A DNA stretch of 45,943 nt from positions 1-45,943 of the forward strand of contig JAISIX010000086.1 in NCBI GenBank assembly GCA_031261805.1, in the 5' to 3' direction. This document shows, one piece after another, positions 27,204-36,940 of the stretch; position 1 is the stretch's first letter, and each line of letters begins with the position of its first letter. A program made the translations under genes and the position numbers. Source of the DNA: Mediterranea sp. (in: CFB group bacteria) (lineage in GTDB: Bacteria > Bacteroidota > Bacteroidia > Bacteroidales > Bacteroidaceae). The notes under the pieces are model-generated. The model was not told the DNA's origin. It ran no database searches and saw nothing but the letters and a program-made list of their open reading frames with translations.

Positions 27204-27410
27204 CATTCGCCACAGATTGCGGGGTTTGTACCGATTATTTTGGGCGATGAGAGTGCGGGAACCTGCCGCTTGGCGGGCTTCCCCGTGCTTTTATATTAAA
27301 AACCCTTAACGGGACCCCGCTATTTCACATTTTATTCCTTTCTTTGCACCAAATTTAGGTGTAGTGTCTCCCTACGTTAGAGGCGACACTTTATCAGACT
27401 AAGTACTTGG

Positions 27411-28310
27411 ATGGAAAGACTCGATATAGACGCCTGCCCGCTGTGTGGCGGCACACGGTTGAGACACGTTATGACCTGCACGGACTTTTACGCTTCGGGC
27501 GAGCAGTTTGAACTCTGCGCGTGCGAGCAATGCGGCTTTATGTTCACGCAGGGAGCACCCGCGGAAGCTGAAATGGGGCGTTACTACGCCTCGCCCGACT
27601 ATATCTCGCACACCGATACGCGCCAAGGCGCGATGAATTTCATCTACCACATCGTACGTTCGTATATGCTGGGCCGGAAGGCCCGGCTCGTGGCCCGTGA
27701 GGCACACCGCAAGACGGGGCGCCTGCTCGACATAGGCACCGGCACCGGCTACTTCGCCTACGCCATGGCACGCCGCGGATGGCAGGTGAAGGCGGTGGAG
27801 AAGAGCGAACAGGCACGCGCCTTCGCCCGGGAGCACTTCGAACTGGCGGTGAAGCCCGAGACGGCGCTGGCAGGCTTCGCTCCCGAGAGCTTCGACGTCA
27901 TCACCCTGTGGCACGTGATGGAGCACCTGGAGGACCTGAACGGCACCTGGGAGCGGATAGGCAAGATGCTGGACAAAAAAGGGCGGCTCATCGTGGCCGT
28001 ACCCAACGGCTCCTCCTACGACGCGCAACGCTACGGCGCCTACTGGGCGGCCTACGACGTGCCCCGCCACTTGTGGCACTTCACCCCCGACACCATCCAC
28101 CAGCTGGCGGCCCAGCATGGCTTCGTGATGACCGCCCGCCACCCCATGCCCTTCGACGCCTTCTACGTGTCCATGCTCAGCGAGAAGCACCGCGGCAGCT
28201 CCCTCTCGTTCGCCAAGGGGCTGTATGCCGGAACATTAGCATGGTTCAGCGCGTTAAGGCAGAAGGAGCGTAGCAGTTCGATGATTTACGTCTTCAGGAA
28301 GAAAGGATAG
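27411..28310 (+). CDS. Class I SAM-dependent methyltransferase with N-terminal Cys-rich (Zn-like) motif
   Basis: CPLCGGTRL..CACEQCGFMFTQ, LLDIGTGTGYFAYAMARRGWQVKAVEKSEQA, FDVITLWHVMEHLEDL. Confidence 0.9.
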   Translation: MERLDIDACPLCGGTRLRHVMTCTDFYASGEQFELCACEQCGFMFTQGAPAEAEMGRYYASPDYISHTDTRQGAMNFIYHIVRSYMLGRKARLVAREAHRKTGRLLDIGTGTGYFAYAMARRGWQVKAVEKSEQARAFAREHFELAVKPETALAGFAPESFDVITLWHVMEHLEDLNGTWERIGKMLDKKGRLIVAVPNGSSYDAQRYGAYWAAYDVPRHLWHFTPDTIHQLAAQHGFVMTARHPMPFDAFYVSMLSEKHRGSSLSFAKGLYAGTLAWFSALRQKERSSSMIYVFRKKG

Positions 28311-28317
28311 GCGCCAG

Positions 28318-29199
28318 ATGGGAAAGACAGGCAAACATAAGGCAGGCTCCCTGCTCGACATGCAGTTCGTCACCTCCAGCGTAAGCACCACCTTGGTGTT
28401 GCTACTGTTGGGGCTGGTCGTCTTTTTCGTGCTCACGGCACACAACCTCTCCGTCTACGTACGCGAGAACATCAGCTTCTCCATCCTGCTGAGCGACGAC
28501 ATGAAGGAGGCCGACATCCTCAAGCTGCAGAAGAAACTCAACGCCGAACCCTTCGTGAAGGAGTCGGAATACATCTCCAAGAAACAAGCACTGAAAGAAC
28601 AGACCGAGGCAATGGGCACCGACCCTCAGGAGTTCCTGGGCTACAACCCCTTCACCGCCTCGCTCGAGGTGAAGCTGCACTCGGACTACGCCAACTCCGA
28701 CAGCATCGCCCGCATAGAGAAGCAAGTGCGGCAGAACAGCAACATACAAGACGTGCTCTACCGCAAAGAGCTGGTAGACGCCGTGAACGACAACATACGC
28801 AACATCAGCCTGGCGCTGCTGGCGCTGGCCGTGCTGCTCACGTTCATCTCCTTCGCGCTTATCAACAACACCATCCGGCTGGCTATCTACTCCCAGCGCT
28901 TCCTCATCCACACCATGAAACTGGTGGGGGCCAGCTGGCGGTTCATCCGCCGGCCCTTCCTGCGGAAGAACGTATGGAGCGGCGTGGTAGCGGCCGCCGT
29001 GGCCGACGCCCTGCTGATAGGGGCGGCCTACTGGGCGGTGAGCTACGAAGCGGAGCTGCTGAACGTCATCACCCCCGGGGTGATGATGGTGGTGTGCGGC
29101 AGCGTGCTGCTGTTTGGCATCGTAATCACTTGGCTATGCGCCTACGTCTCCATGAACAAGTACTTGAAGATGAAGGCCAATGCCTTATATTATATATAA
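28318..29199 (+). CDS. ftsX: Cell division protein FtsX
   Basis: Single TM, extracellular domain ENISFSILLSDDMKEADI..EFLGYNPFTASLEVKL, then three TM helices; FtsX topology and neighbourhood. Confidence 0.92.
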   Translation: MGKTGKHKAGSLLDMQFVTSSVSTTLVLLLLGLVVFFVLTAHNLSVYVRENISFSILLSDDMKEADILKLQKKLNAEPFVKESEYISKKQALKEQTEAMGTDPQEFLGYNPFTASLEVKLHSDYANSDSIARIEKQVRQNSNIQDVLYRKELVDAVNDNIRNISLALLALAVLLTFISFALINNTIRLAIYSQRFLIHTMKLVGASWRFIRRPFLRKNVWSGVVAAAVADALLIGAAYWAVSYEAELLNVITPGVMMVVCGSVLLFGIVITWLCAYVSMNKYLKMKANALYYI

Positions 29200-29209
29200 T
29201 GTTTCAGTT

Positions 29210-29449
29210 ATGACAACAGACAAACAACAATTTGCCTTCGATAAAGTGAACTTTATCCTTTTGGGCATCGGGATGGCAGTGGTCATCATCGGCTTCCTGC
29301 TGATGACGGGACCCGCATCGTCGGAGACGGCTTTTCAGCCCGACATTTTCAGCGTACGCAGAATCAAGGTAGCGCCGGTGGTTTGCCTCATCGGCTTCTT
29401 GTCGATGATTTACGCCGTGCTGCGTAAGCCTAAAACAACGGAGGAGTAA
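29210..29449 (+). CDS. DUF3098 family small membrane protein
   Basis: FAFDKVNFILLGIGMAVVIIGFLLMTG; conserved position between ftsX and uppP. Confidence 0.8.
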   Translation: MTTDKQQFAFDKVNFILLGIGMAVVIIGFLLMTGPASSETAFQPDIFSVRRIKVAPVVCLIGFLSMIYAVLRKPKTTEE

Positions 29450-29455
29450 GCAGGC

Positions 29456-30313
29456 ATGGAAGACTTGAGCACACTGCAGACTATCCTCATCGCCATCGTG
29501 GAGGGGCTGACGGAGTTCCTCCCCGTGTCGTCGACCGGGCACATGATGATAGCGCAGAACCTGTTGGGCGTACAGAGTACGGAATTTGTCAAGGCCTTCT
29601 TGGTCATCATCCAGTTTGGAGCCATCCTCTCGGTGGTGTGGCTGTATTGGAAACGCTTCTTTCGCGTCAACCACGACCCGCTACCGGAGGGCACGCCCGC
29701 GTTGCGGCAGCTGCTGCACCGGTTCGACTTCTACTGGAAGCTGCTGGTGGCCTTCGTGCCGGCGGCGGTGCTGGGGTTCATCTTCAGCAATAAGATAGAC
29801 GAGCTGCTCGAGAGCGTGGAGGTGGTAGCCGTGATGTTGATACTGGGCGGCATCTTCATGCTGTTCTGCGACCGTATCTTCGCCAAGGGCAGTCCCGACA
29901 CGGAGCTGACCGAGAAGCGGGCCTTCCGCATCGGACTGTTCCAATGCATCGCCATGATACCGGGCGTGTCGCGCTCCATGGCCACCATCGTGGGGGGCAT
30001 GTCGCAACGCATGACGCGGAAAGACGCCGCCGAGTTCTCCTTCTTCCTGGCCGTGCCCACCATGTTCGCCGCCACCTGCTACAAGCTGCTCAAGCTGCTG
30101 ATGGCCGACGGAGGGGTGGAGCTGCTGAAGGAGAACCTGTCGGCATTGATTATCGGCAACGTGGTAGCCTTCATCGTAGCGATGCTGGCCATCAAGTTTT
30201 TCATCAACTACGTCACGAAGTACGGCTTCAAGGCGTTCGGATGGTACCGCATCATCGTGGGAGGCCTCATCCTCGCCATGCTGCTGTCGGGACACTCCAT
30301 AGAGATTGCGTAA
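29456..30313 (+). CDS. uppP: Undecaprenyl-diphosphatase
   Basis: IVEGLTEFLPVSSTGHMMIA and IPGVSRSMATIVGG, UppP/BacA motifs. Confidence 0.97.
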   Translation: MEDLSTLQTILIAIVEGLTEFLPVSSTGHMMIAQNLLGVQSTEFVKAFLVIIQFGAILSVVWLYWKRFFRVNHDPLPEGTPALRQLLHRFDFYWKLLVAFVPAAVLGFIFSNKIDELLESVEVVAVMLILGGIFMLFCDRIFAKGSPDTELTEKRAFRIGLFQCIAMIPGVSRSMATIVGGMSQRMTRKDAAEFSFFLAVPTMFAATCYKLLKLLMADGGVELLKENLSALIIGNVVAFIVAMLAIKFFINYVTKYGFKAFGWYRIIVGGLILAMLLSGHSIEIA

Positions 30314-30332
30314 AGGAAACGGGAAATAAGAC

Positions 30333-31061
30333 ATGATGGATTTTAAGGAAGGAGAAGTACTCTACTTCAACAAACCTCTCCGCTGGACCTCGTTCAAGCT
30401 GGTGCTCACCGCCCGCAACCAGCTCACCCGCCGGCTGGGAGTGAAGAAACTGAAGGTGGGACATGCCGGGACGCTCGACCCCCTGGCCACCGGAGTGATG
30501 ATAGTATGCACAGGCAAGGCAACCAAACGGATAGAAGAGTTCCAAGGGCATACTAAGGAGTATGTGGCCACGCTCCGGTTGGGAGCCACTACGCCGTCGT
30601 ACGACCTGGAACACGAGATAGACGCCACCTACCCCACCGGACACATCACCCGGGAGATGGTGGAAGAGGCCCTGAAACGCTTCGTCGGCACCATAGAGCA
30701 GGTGCCACCGGCCTTCTCGGCCTGCATGGTGGAAGGGAAGCGCGCCTACCAACTGGCACGCAACGGCGAAGAGGTGGAGCTGAAGGCCAAGACACTCGTC
30801 ATCGACGAGATAGAGCTGCTCGACTGTGTGCTCGACGTGCCGGAGCCGACGCTCCGCATCCGGGTGGTATGCAGCAAGGGCACCTACATCCGGGCCTTGG
30901 CACGCGACATTGGGGAGGCGCTTCACAGCGGAGCGCACCTCACAGCCTTGGAACGCACCCGTGTGGGCGAAGTACGGCTGGCCGACTGCCTCGACCCCGA
31001 GCACTTCAAGGAGTGGCTCGACGGGCAAGAGATAGCTCGCGCCGACGAAGAAAGAAATTAA
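30333..31061 (+). CDS. truB: tRNA pseudouridine(55) synthase
   Basis: [56 protein letters not shown]. Confidence 0.97.
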   Translation: MMDFKEGEVLYFNKPLRWTSFKLVLTARNQLTRRLGVKKLKVGHAGTLDPLATGVMIVCTGKATKRIEEFQGHTKEYVATLRLGATTPSYDLEHEIDATYPTGHITREMVEEALKRFVGTIEQVPPAFSACMVEGKRAYQLARNGEEVELKAKTLVIDEIELLDCVLDVPEPTLRIRVVCSKGTYIRALARDIGEALHSGAHLTALERTRVGEVRLADCLDPEHFKEWLDGQEIARADEERN

Positions 31062-31080
31062 TGTAATAAGCAACAGAGAT

Positions 31081-32136
31081 ATGAAGTTATCGCAATTCAA
31101 ATTTAAGCTTCCGGAAGAGAGAATCGCGCAACACCCCTCCAAGTACAGGGACGAGGCGCGCTTGATGGTCTTGCACCGCAAGACGGGAGAAATCGAACAC
31201 AAGATATTCAAAGACGTGTTGGACTACTTTGACGACAAAGACGTGTTTATCTTCAATGACACCAAGGTGTTCCCCGCCCGCCTGTATGGCAACAAGGAGA
31301 AGACCGGCGCACGTATCGAAGTCTTCTTGCTGCGTGAGTTGAACGAGGAGTTCCGCCTGTGGGACGTATTGGTGGACCCCGCCCGCAAAATCCGTATCGG
31401 CAACAAGCTCTACTTCGGCCCCGACAACTCCATGGTGGCCGAGGTCATCGATAATACCACCTCGCGAGGACGTACCCTCCGGTTCCTCTACGACGGACCG
31501 CACGACGAGTTCAAGAAAGCCCTCTACGCCTTGGGCGAGACGCCGCTCCCGCACTCCATCATCCACCGCCCCGTGGAGCCGGAGGATGCCGAGCGCTTCC
31601 AGTCCATCTTCGCCAAGAACGAAGGAGCCGTCACCGCCCCCACGGCCAACCTGCACTTCAGCCGCGAGCTGATGAAACGCATGGAAATCAAGGGCATAGA
31701 CTTCGCGTTCGTCACCCTACATGCCGGACTGAGCAGCTTCCGCGACATCGACGTGGAAGACCTCACCAAGCACAAGATGGACTCCGAGCAGATGCTGGTC
31801 AACGCCGAGGCCTGCAAGGTGGTGAATCGGGGCAAGGACCGCGGCGCGAAGATTTGCGCCGTAGGCACCACCGTGATGCGCGTGATAGAGAGCGCCGTAG
31901 GTACCGACGGACACCTGAAAGAGTTTGAAGGATGGACCAACAAGTTCATCTTCCCACCCTACCAGTTCAGCGTGGCCGATGCCATGATTTCCAACTTCCA
32001 CATGCCGCTCTCCACCCTGCTGATGATTACCGCCGCCTTTGGTGGCTACGACGAGGTGATGAACGCCTATCACGTGGCCGTGAAGGAGGAATACAACTTC
32101 GGCACGTATGGCGACGCCTTGCTCGTCATCGACTAA
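31081..32136 (+). CDS. queA: S-adenosylmethionine:tRNA ribosyltransferase-isomerase
   Basis: [52 protein letters not shown]-like [14 protein letters not shown]. Confidence 0.97.
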   Translation: MKLSQFKFKLPEERIAQHPSKYRDEARLMVLHRKTGEIEHKIFKDVLDYFDDKDVFIFNDTKVFPARLYGNKEKTGARIEVFLLRELNEEFRLWDVLVDPARKIRIGNKLYFGPDNSMVAEVIDNTTSRGRTLRFLYDGPHDEFKKALYALGETPLPHSIIHRPVEPEDAERFQSIFAKNEGAVTAPTANLHFSRELMKRMEIKGIDFAFVTLHAGLSSFRDIDVEDLTKHKMDSEQMLVNAEACKVVNRGKDRGAKICAVGTTVMRVIESAVGTDGHLKEFEGWTNKFIFPPYQFSVADAMISNFHMPLSTLLMITAAFGGYDEVMNAYHVAVKEEYNFGTYGDALLVID

Positions 32137-32166
32137 CAAGACGCGATGGAGCACCACCACACAAGG

Positions 32167-32637
32167 ATGAACCATTTGTACTTGAGCCTCGGCACCAACC
32201 TCGGAGAGAAAGAACAGAACCTCCGCCGTGCCGTCGACGAGATAGAAAAGCAGATAGGGACCGTAGTGTCCCTCTCTGCTTTTTATGCTACCGAGCCATG
32301 GGGGTTCCAGTCGGCCAACAGCTTCCTCAACGCCGTCCTCGTCGCCCTCACCCCACTCTCCCCCCTGGAAGCGCTGGAGCGTACGCAACAGATAGAACGG
32401 CTGCTGGGCCGTACCTCCAAGTCCATCGACGGCCACTACCACGACCGCCTCATCGACATCGACCTACTGTTCTACAACGACCTCGTGGCAACACTCACCA
32501 CCCCCACAGGCGAACAACTCGTACTCCCCCACCCCCATCTGCTGGAACGCGACTTCGTGATGCTCCCCCTGGCCGAAATCGCGCCCGAACTGGTACATCC
32601 CGTAGCGGGAAAGACGATACGGGAGCTGGCAGGGTAA
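32167..32637 (+). CDS. folK: 2-amino-4-hydroxy-6-hydroxymethyldihydropteridine diphosphokinase (HPPK)
   Basis: LYLSLGTNLGEKEQNLRRA, YATEPWGFQSANSFLNAV, DIDLLFYNDLV, LPHPHLLERDFVMLPLAEIAP. Confidence 0.95.
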   Translation: MNHLYLSLGTNLGEKEQNLRRAVDEIEKQIGTVVSLSAFYATEPWGFQSANSFLNAVLVALTPLSPLEALERTQQIERLLGRTSKSIDGHYHDRLIDIDLLFYNDLVATLTTPTGEQLVLPHPHLLERDFVMLPLAEIAPELVHPVAGKTIRELAG

Positions 32638-32683
32638 ACAAGGTATCTCTCTCTTTTTCCATTCCTTCAACCACGGAGAGACA

Positions 32684-32722
32684 TCTTTAACAAGATGTTA
32701 AAAACAACATCTCCGTTAAAGA
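32684..32722. promoter_or_regulatory. Extended imperfect palindrome between folK and hicA
   Basis: TCTTTAAC-A-AGATGTT-AAAAAC-AACATCT-CC-GTTAAAGA, with a competing hairpin ACATCTT-TAAC-AAGATGT at 32681-32698. Confidence 0.7.
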
Positions 32723-32737
32723 AATAGACTCATTACA

Positions 32738-32768
32738 TTGCATATTTGAAACGGAAACGTTACATTTG
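32738..32768 (+). promoter_or_regulatory. Putative hicAB promoter
   Basis: TTG (32738-32740), 20 bp spacer, TACATTTG (32761-32768). Confidence 0.55.
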
Positions 32769-32811
32769 CACCGAATTCAAAAGGCGTTTTATTCATTAAT
32801 TCTTTGAAATT

Positions 32812-32994
32812 ATGAAAACTAACGAGTTCTTACGATTGGCAAAGGAAGCCGGCTGTCGCTTCGTATCACATGGAAAGGAACATGATTTATGGGTGTCGAA
32901 AGATGGAATCCCATTTCGAGTTCCAAGACATGGAAACAAAGAGATAGGGAGAGGGCTTCTATTCAATCTAAAGAAAAAGGCGGGCCTGAAATGA
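32812..32994 (+). CDS. hicA: HicA family toxin (type II toxin-antitoxin)
   Basis: 60 aa; KTNEFLRLAKEAGCRFVSHGKEHDLWVSKDGIPFRVPRHGNKEIGRGLLFNLKKKAGLK, dsRBD-like HicA fold with conserved His; next to hicB. Confidence 0.88.
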   Translation: MKTNEFLRLAKEAGCRFVSHGKEHDLWVSKDGIPFRVPRHGNKEIGRGLLFNLKKKAGLK

Positions 32995-33035
32995 CCCGCC
33001 TCCTTTTGAATTAACCACTAATAAAAAAGCAGTGT

Positions 33036-33437
33036 ATGAAGAAAAAAGCAATTGTAGAAATGTACGAAGATGGCACGTATGGAATCTATGTGCCGGAAAT
33101 GGCATGCTGCGCTCTCGACGGTACCGGCAACTCCGTACAAGAGGCGAAAGATTGCATGAAAGAGGCCTACGATGAATTTGTAGCGTATTTCAAGGCTCAA
33201 GGAGAAGTTCCCGAAGAGTTATCAAACTTGGAGCTGGAATACAAGTACGACGTGGCTTCATTTTTGGACGCTTTCGATTGGATTAATGTAACCAAGTTCG
33301 CCAAACGGGCGGGCATAAACGACTCATTGATGCGCCGATACAAGAATGGCTCCGCTTTTGCAAGCGAGAAGCAATGCAATAAGATACATCAATGCGCCGT
33401 AAATTTGGCAAAAGAATTGAGTGCAGCCATGCTCTAA
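33036..33437 (+). CDS. hicB: HicB family antitoxin with C-terminal HTH
   Basis: AIVEMYEDGTYGIYVPEMACCALDGTGNSVQEAKDCMKEAYDEF (HicB-like) and VTKFAKRAGINDSLMRRYKNGSAFAS (Xre-like HTH). Confidence 0.87.
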   Translation: MKKKAIVEMYEDGTYGIYVPEMACCALDGTGNSVQEAKDCMKEAYDEFVAYFKAQGEVPEELSNLELEYKYDVASFLDAFDWINVTKFAKRAGINDSLMRRYKNGSAFASEKQCNKIHQCAVNLAKELSAAML

Positions 33438-33501
33438 AATATATCGCTTGTTAATCAAGCCGGATTAATGAGCCTTTTGAATTCACTCTCAGAAAAACAG
33501 T

Positions 33502-33528
33502 AAAGGCCGCTGAAATTCAGCGGCCTTT
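33502..33528 (-). terminator. Intrinsic terminator between tRNA-Pro and hicB
   Basis: 13-bp perfect inverted repeat AAAGGCCGCTGAA-A-TTCAGCGGCCTTT; minus strand continues ACTGTTTTTCT. Confidence 0.8.
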
Positions 33529-33539
33529 GCCATGCTTTG

Positions 33540-33612
33540 TCGGAATGAGGCGACTCGAACGCCCGACCCCTACGTCCCGAACGTAGTGCGCTACCAACTG
33601 CGCTACATTCCG
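33540..33612 (-). tRNA. tRNA-Pro, anticodon CGG
   Basis: Minus strand CGGAATG-TA-GCGC-AGTTGGTA-GCGC-A-CTACG-TTCGGGA-CGTAG-GGGTC-GGGCG-TTCGAGT-CGCCT-CATTCCG-A folds as a cloverleaf; anticodon loop TTCGGGA; CCA not encoded. Confidence 0.96.
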
Positions 33613-33654
33613 ATTGTCGGTGCGAGGAGGGATTCCCTCCCCTTTTTGACGGCG

Positions 33655-33685
33655 CAAATGTACGCATTAACGGCGAGACACCCAA
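33655..33685 (-). promoter_or_regulatory. Putative promoter for tRNA-Pro
   Basis: Minus strand TTTGG (about 33686-33682), about 20 bp spacer, TACATTTG (33662-33655). Confidence 0.55.
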
Positions 33686-33718
33686 ATATATGCCTCTCTT
33701 TTTTGGTTTGATTAAGAA

Positions 33719-34945
33719 TTAGAGGAGCCGCTTACTGAGGTAGCGCACCGGATACCACACCGAGAGGAAGCCTACGGCAAGCACAGTGACGAAGACGAGC
33801 ACCACGTCCCACGCATGAACGCTCACAGGGTAAGAGTCGACCACGAAAGTACCTCCCCCCCCTCCCAAAGAGATGAGACCGAAGCGCTGCTGGAGGAAGC
33901 AGAGCGCCAAGCCCAACACGATGCCTGCCAGCGCCCCGAAGAGAGAGATGAGCCGCCCCTCGAAGAGGAAGATGCGGGAGATAAGCTTGTCGTTAGCCCC
34001 GAGGCTGCGGAGGGTCTGCACGTCGTCCTTCTTGTCGAGGATGAGCATCGAGAGGGAACCGATGACGTTGAAGCAGGCGATGGTAAGGATAAAGACCAAG
34101 AAGAGGTAAGAGATGAGCTTCTCTATCTCCATAATACGGAACACATCGGCCTGCTGCTCGTAGCGGTTTTGCACCACGAAGCCGTCGCCCAGCATCTGCT
34201 GGATGTGGGTTTGCACGGCGGAGGCATTGGCATCGGGCTTCAGCTTTAGCTCGATGGCCGACACCTCGTGGGTGTAGTCGAGCAACTGGCGGAGGAAAGC
34301 CAGGGGGACGAGGATGTACTTGGCATCGTAGTCCTGCTGGTTGACGGCAAACACTACGCCGGGGGAATAGAGGAAGTCGCGGTTGAACGACGCGGCCGGG
34401 TTGGCCATGTTCACCCGTGCGTTCCGTTTGGGCAGGTAGACGCGGAGGGGGTCGACGAAGGCTATGCCACAGCCGAGGGTGGACACCAAGTCCACACCCA
34501 TCACACCGTAGTTCACCACGGCATCGTGCAGCTGGAACTTACCGCCTCCGTAGAGGATGCTATCGATGGCGGTGAGCTGTTCGAAGTTGTCTTCCACCCC
34601 CTTGAGCACCACCATGGCCTGCCGGTCCTTGTACTGCACCATGGCATTCTCTTCCAACGTCTGGGTACACACCTCCACCTCGGGAAGCGCACATACGGCT
34701 GCCACGCGAGGGTCTTGCGCGTCGAACACCTTACCTTCGCTCACGCTCACTTTCAGCTGGGGGTCGAAGGCGGTGAAGAGGCTGGCCACCATGTCCTGGA
34801 AGCCGTTGAACACCGAGAGGGTGCACACCATAGCCAGCGTGGCCAGCGCCACCCCGCACCCCGAGATGCCCGAGATGATGTTGATGGCGTTGTGTTTCTT
34901 CTTGGAGAAGAGGTAACGCTTAGCTATGTAGAAGGGGAAGTTCAC
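33719..34945 (-). CDS. ABC transporter permease, LolC/LolE-like (FtsX-type permease)
   Basis: MNFPFYIAKRYLFSKKKHNAINIISGISGCGVALATLAMVCTLSVFNGFQ, SLRSLGAN-like QTLRSLGANDKLISRIFLFEG. Confidence 0.9.
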   Translation of the reverse strand: MNFPFYIAKRYLFSKKKHNAINIISGISGCGVALATLAMVCTLSVFNGFQDMVASLFTAFDPQLKVSVSEGKVFDAQDPRVAAVCALPEVEVCTQTLEENAMVQYKDRQAMVVLKGVEDNFEQLTAIDSILYGGGKFQLHDAVVNYGVMGVDLVSTLGCGIAFVDPLRVYLPKRNARVNMANPAASFNRDFLYSPGVVFAVNQQDYDAKYILVPLAFLRQLLDYTHEVSAIELKLKPDANASAVQTHIQQMLGDGFVVQNRYEQQADVFRIMEIEKLISYLFLVFILTIACFNVIGSLSMLILDKKDDVQTLRSLGANDKLISRIFLFEGRLISLFGALAGIVLGLALCFLQQRFGLISLGGGGGTFVVDSYPVSVHAWDVVLVFVTVLAVGFLSVWYPVRYLSKRLL

Positions 34946-35274
34946 TTCAGCAGCGAGTCAATCTTCTCGATGTAGTCCAGTGAGTCGTCCACGAAGAACT
35001 TCAGCTCGGGGATGATACGCAGCTGGTACCTCACGCGCGTGCCGAGGTCGTAGCGGATGGTCTTGGCGTTTCCGTTAATGTTCTTCACCGTCTCCTCCGC
35101 CTTCTCCGAGGGGAATATGCTGAGGTAAACACGGGCGATGCTCATATCGGGACTGATGCGCACGGCACTGACGGACACCAACATACCGTGGGTCGCCTTG
35201 GTCTGCAACAGGAATATCTCACTCAGCTCTTTCTGCAACAAACGAGCTATCTTGTTCTGTCTGGTTGTCTCCAT
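34942..35274 (-). CDS. rbfA: Ribosome-binding factor A
   Basis: RQNKIARLLQKELSEIFL, VSAVRISPDMSIARVYLSIFP, RYQLRIIPELKFFVDDSLDYIEKIDSLL. Confidence 0.93.
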   Translation of the reverse strand: METTRQNKIARLLQKELSEIFLLQTKATHGMLVSVSAVRISPDMSIARVYLSIFPSEKAEETVKNINGNAKTIRYDLGTRVRYQLRIIPELKFFVDDSLDYIEKIDSLLK

Positions 35275-35565
35275 ATCTTTCTTTATTAATACGTTTCACA
35301 CATTGATAAGCGGCAAATGTAGCGAATAGTTCGCACAATAGCCACATCTTGGCGGCTGTTTCTTCGGTTTTCGTACCGCTTTCCCCCACTTCGCTTCCTT
35401 TGTTTTAGGCGCGGGAGGTCGACGGGCAATAGGTCGAAGTTCGCTTTCTTTATGAAAAAAGAGCGGATGTGACGCAATAATTCGTATCTTTGCGCATTTG
35501 AAATAAAATACTTATTAATTTTCTTTTATACGCCTCCTCTTGCGAGAAAAGAGGTCTAATGATAT

Positions 35566-36912
35566 ATGGAACAGAAAAAGGACATCTTAAAAGAGCAGAT
35601 CCTTTCGCTCGTAAAAGAGTACTACGACGAAACCTTCGGGCAGGCAAAGGACTTTGTCCCCGGCAAGACACATATCAACTACGGTGGACGGTACTTTGGA
35701 CAGGAGGAACTCCTGAATTTAGTCGATTCATCTTTAGATTTTTGGCTCACAGCCGGTACTTGGGCACATCGTTTCGAGAAGAAGATGGCCGACTGGCTGG
35801 GCGTTAAGTTCTGTTCGCTGACCAACTCCGGTTCCTCGGCCAACCTGCTGGCTTTCATGGCGCTCACCGCCCAAGAGCTGGGCGAACGCCGTATCAAGCG
35901 GGGCGACGAGGTCATCACCGTGGCTTGCGGATTCCCCACTACCGTCACCCCCTGCATCCAGTACGGTGCCGTCCCTGTTTTCGTAGACATCACCATCCCC
36001 GAATACAACATTGACGTGACCCAGCTCGAAGCCGCGTATTCCAGCAAGACCAAGGCCGTGATGATTGCCCACTCACTGGGCAACGCCTTCAACATCGAAG
36101 CCGTCAAGGCCTTCTGCGACAAGCACAATCTCTGGCTGGTAGAAGACAACTGCGACGCCTTGGGCACCGAGTACACGCTGGATGGCGAGACACGCAAGAG
36201 CGGCACCTTCGGGCACATCGGCACCTCGAGCTTCTATCCTCCCCACCACATCACCATGGGCGAGGGCGGAGCCGTGTACACCAACGACCCCCTGCTACAT
36301 CGCCTCATCAACTCCTTCCGCGACTGGGGACGCGACTGCTGGTGCATCGGTGGCGTGGACAACACCTGCAAGGCACGCTTCAACAAGCAATACGGGCAGC
36401 TCCCCTTGGGATACGACCATAAGTACGTCTACTCACACTTCGGCTACAACCTGAAGGTGACCGACATGCAGGCCGCCATCGGCTGCGCCCAATTAGACAA
36501 GCTGGATGGCATCGTAGCCGCCCGGCGGGCCAACTTCCAATTCCTGTACGACCAGCTGAAAGAGACCCCAGGACTGATTCTGCCCCGTGCGGAGAAGAAC
36601 GCCGACCCCAGCTGGTTCGGTTTCCTGATTTCCGTCAAGGAGGACGCGGGCTTCACCCGCAACGAGCTGTCAGGCTACTTGGAACAACACAAGATACAGA
36701 CCCGCAACCTCTTTGCCGGCAACCTGCTCAAGCACCCCGCCTTCGACGAGATGCGCGGTACGGGTGAAGGCTACCGCGTGGTAGGCACGCTGGACAATAC
36801 GGACTACGTGATGAACAACACCTTCTGGATAGGGGTGTATCCCGGCATGAAGCCGGCCATGCTGCAATACATGGCCGACACCATCAAGGAGTTTGTCAAC
36901 GCCCACAACTGA
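35566..36912 (+). CDS. rfbH: CDP-4-keto-6-deoxy-D-glucose-3-dehydrase (E1, RfbH/DdhC)
   Basis: Aminotransferase-fold; TSSFYPPHHITMGEGGAVYT has His where PLP-Lys is normally found, the hallmark of the E1 dehydrase. Confidence 0.93.
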   Translation: MEQKKDILKEQILSLVKEYYDETFGQAKDFVPGKTHINYGGRYFGQEELLNLVDSSLDFWLTAGTWAHRFEKKMADWLGVKFCSLTNSGSSANLLAFMALTAQELGERRIKRGDEVITVACGFPTTVTPCIQYGAVPVFVDITIPEYNIDVTQLEAAYSSKTKAVMIAHSLGNAFNIEAVKAFCDKHNLWLVEDNCDALGTEYTLDGETRKSGTFGHIGTSSFYPPHHITMGEGGAVYTNDPLLHRLINSFRDWGRDCWCIGGVDNTCKARFNKQYGQLPLGYDHKYVYSHFGYNLKVTDMQAAIGCAQLDKLDGIVAARRANFQFLYDQLKETPGLILPRAEKNADPSWFGFLISVKEDAGFTRNELSGYLEQHKIQTRNLFAGNLLKHPAFDEMRGTGEGYRVVGTLDNTDYVMNNTFWIGVYPGMKPAMLQYMADTIKEFVNAHN

Positions 36913-36940
36913 TACCTCTTATTATATTAAGATAGAAGAA

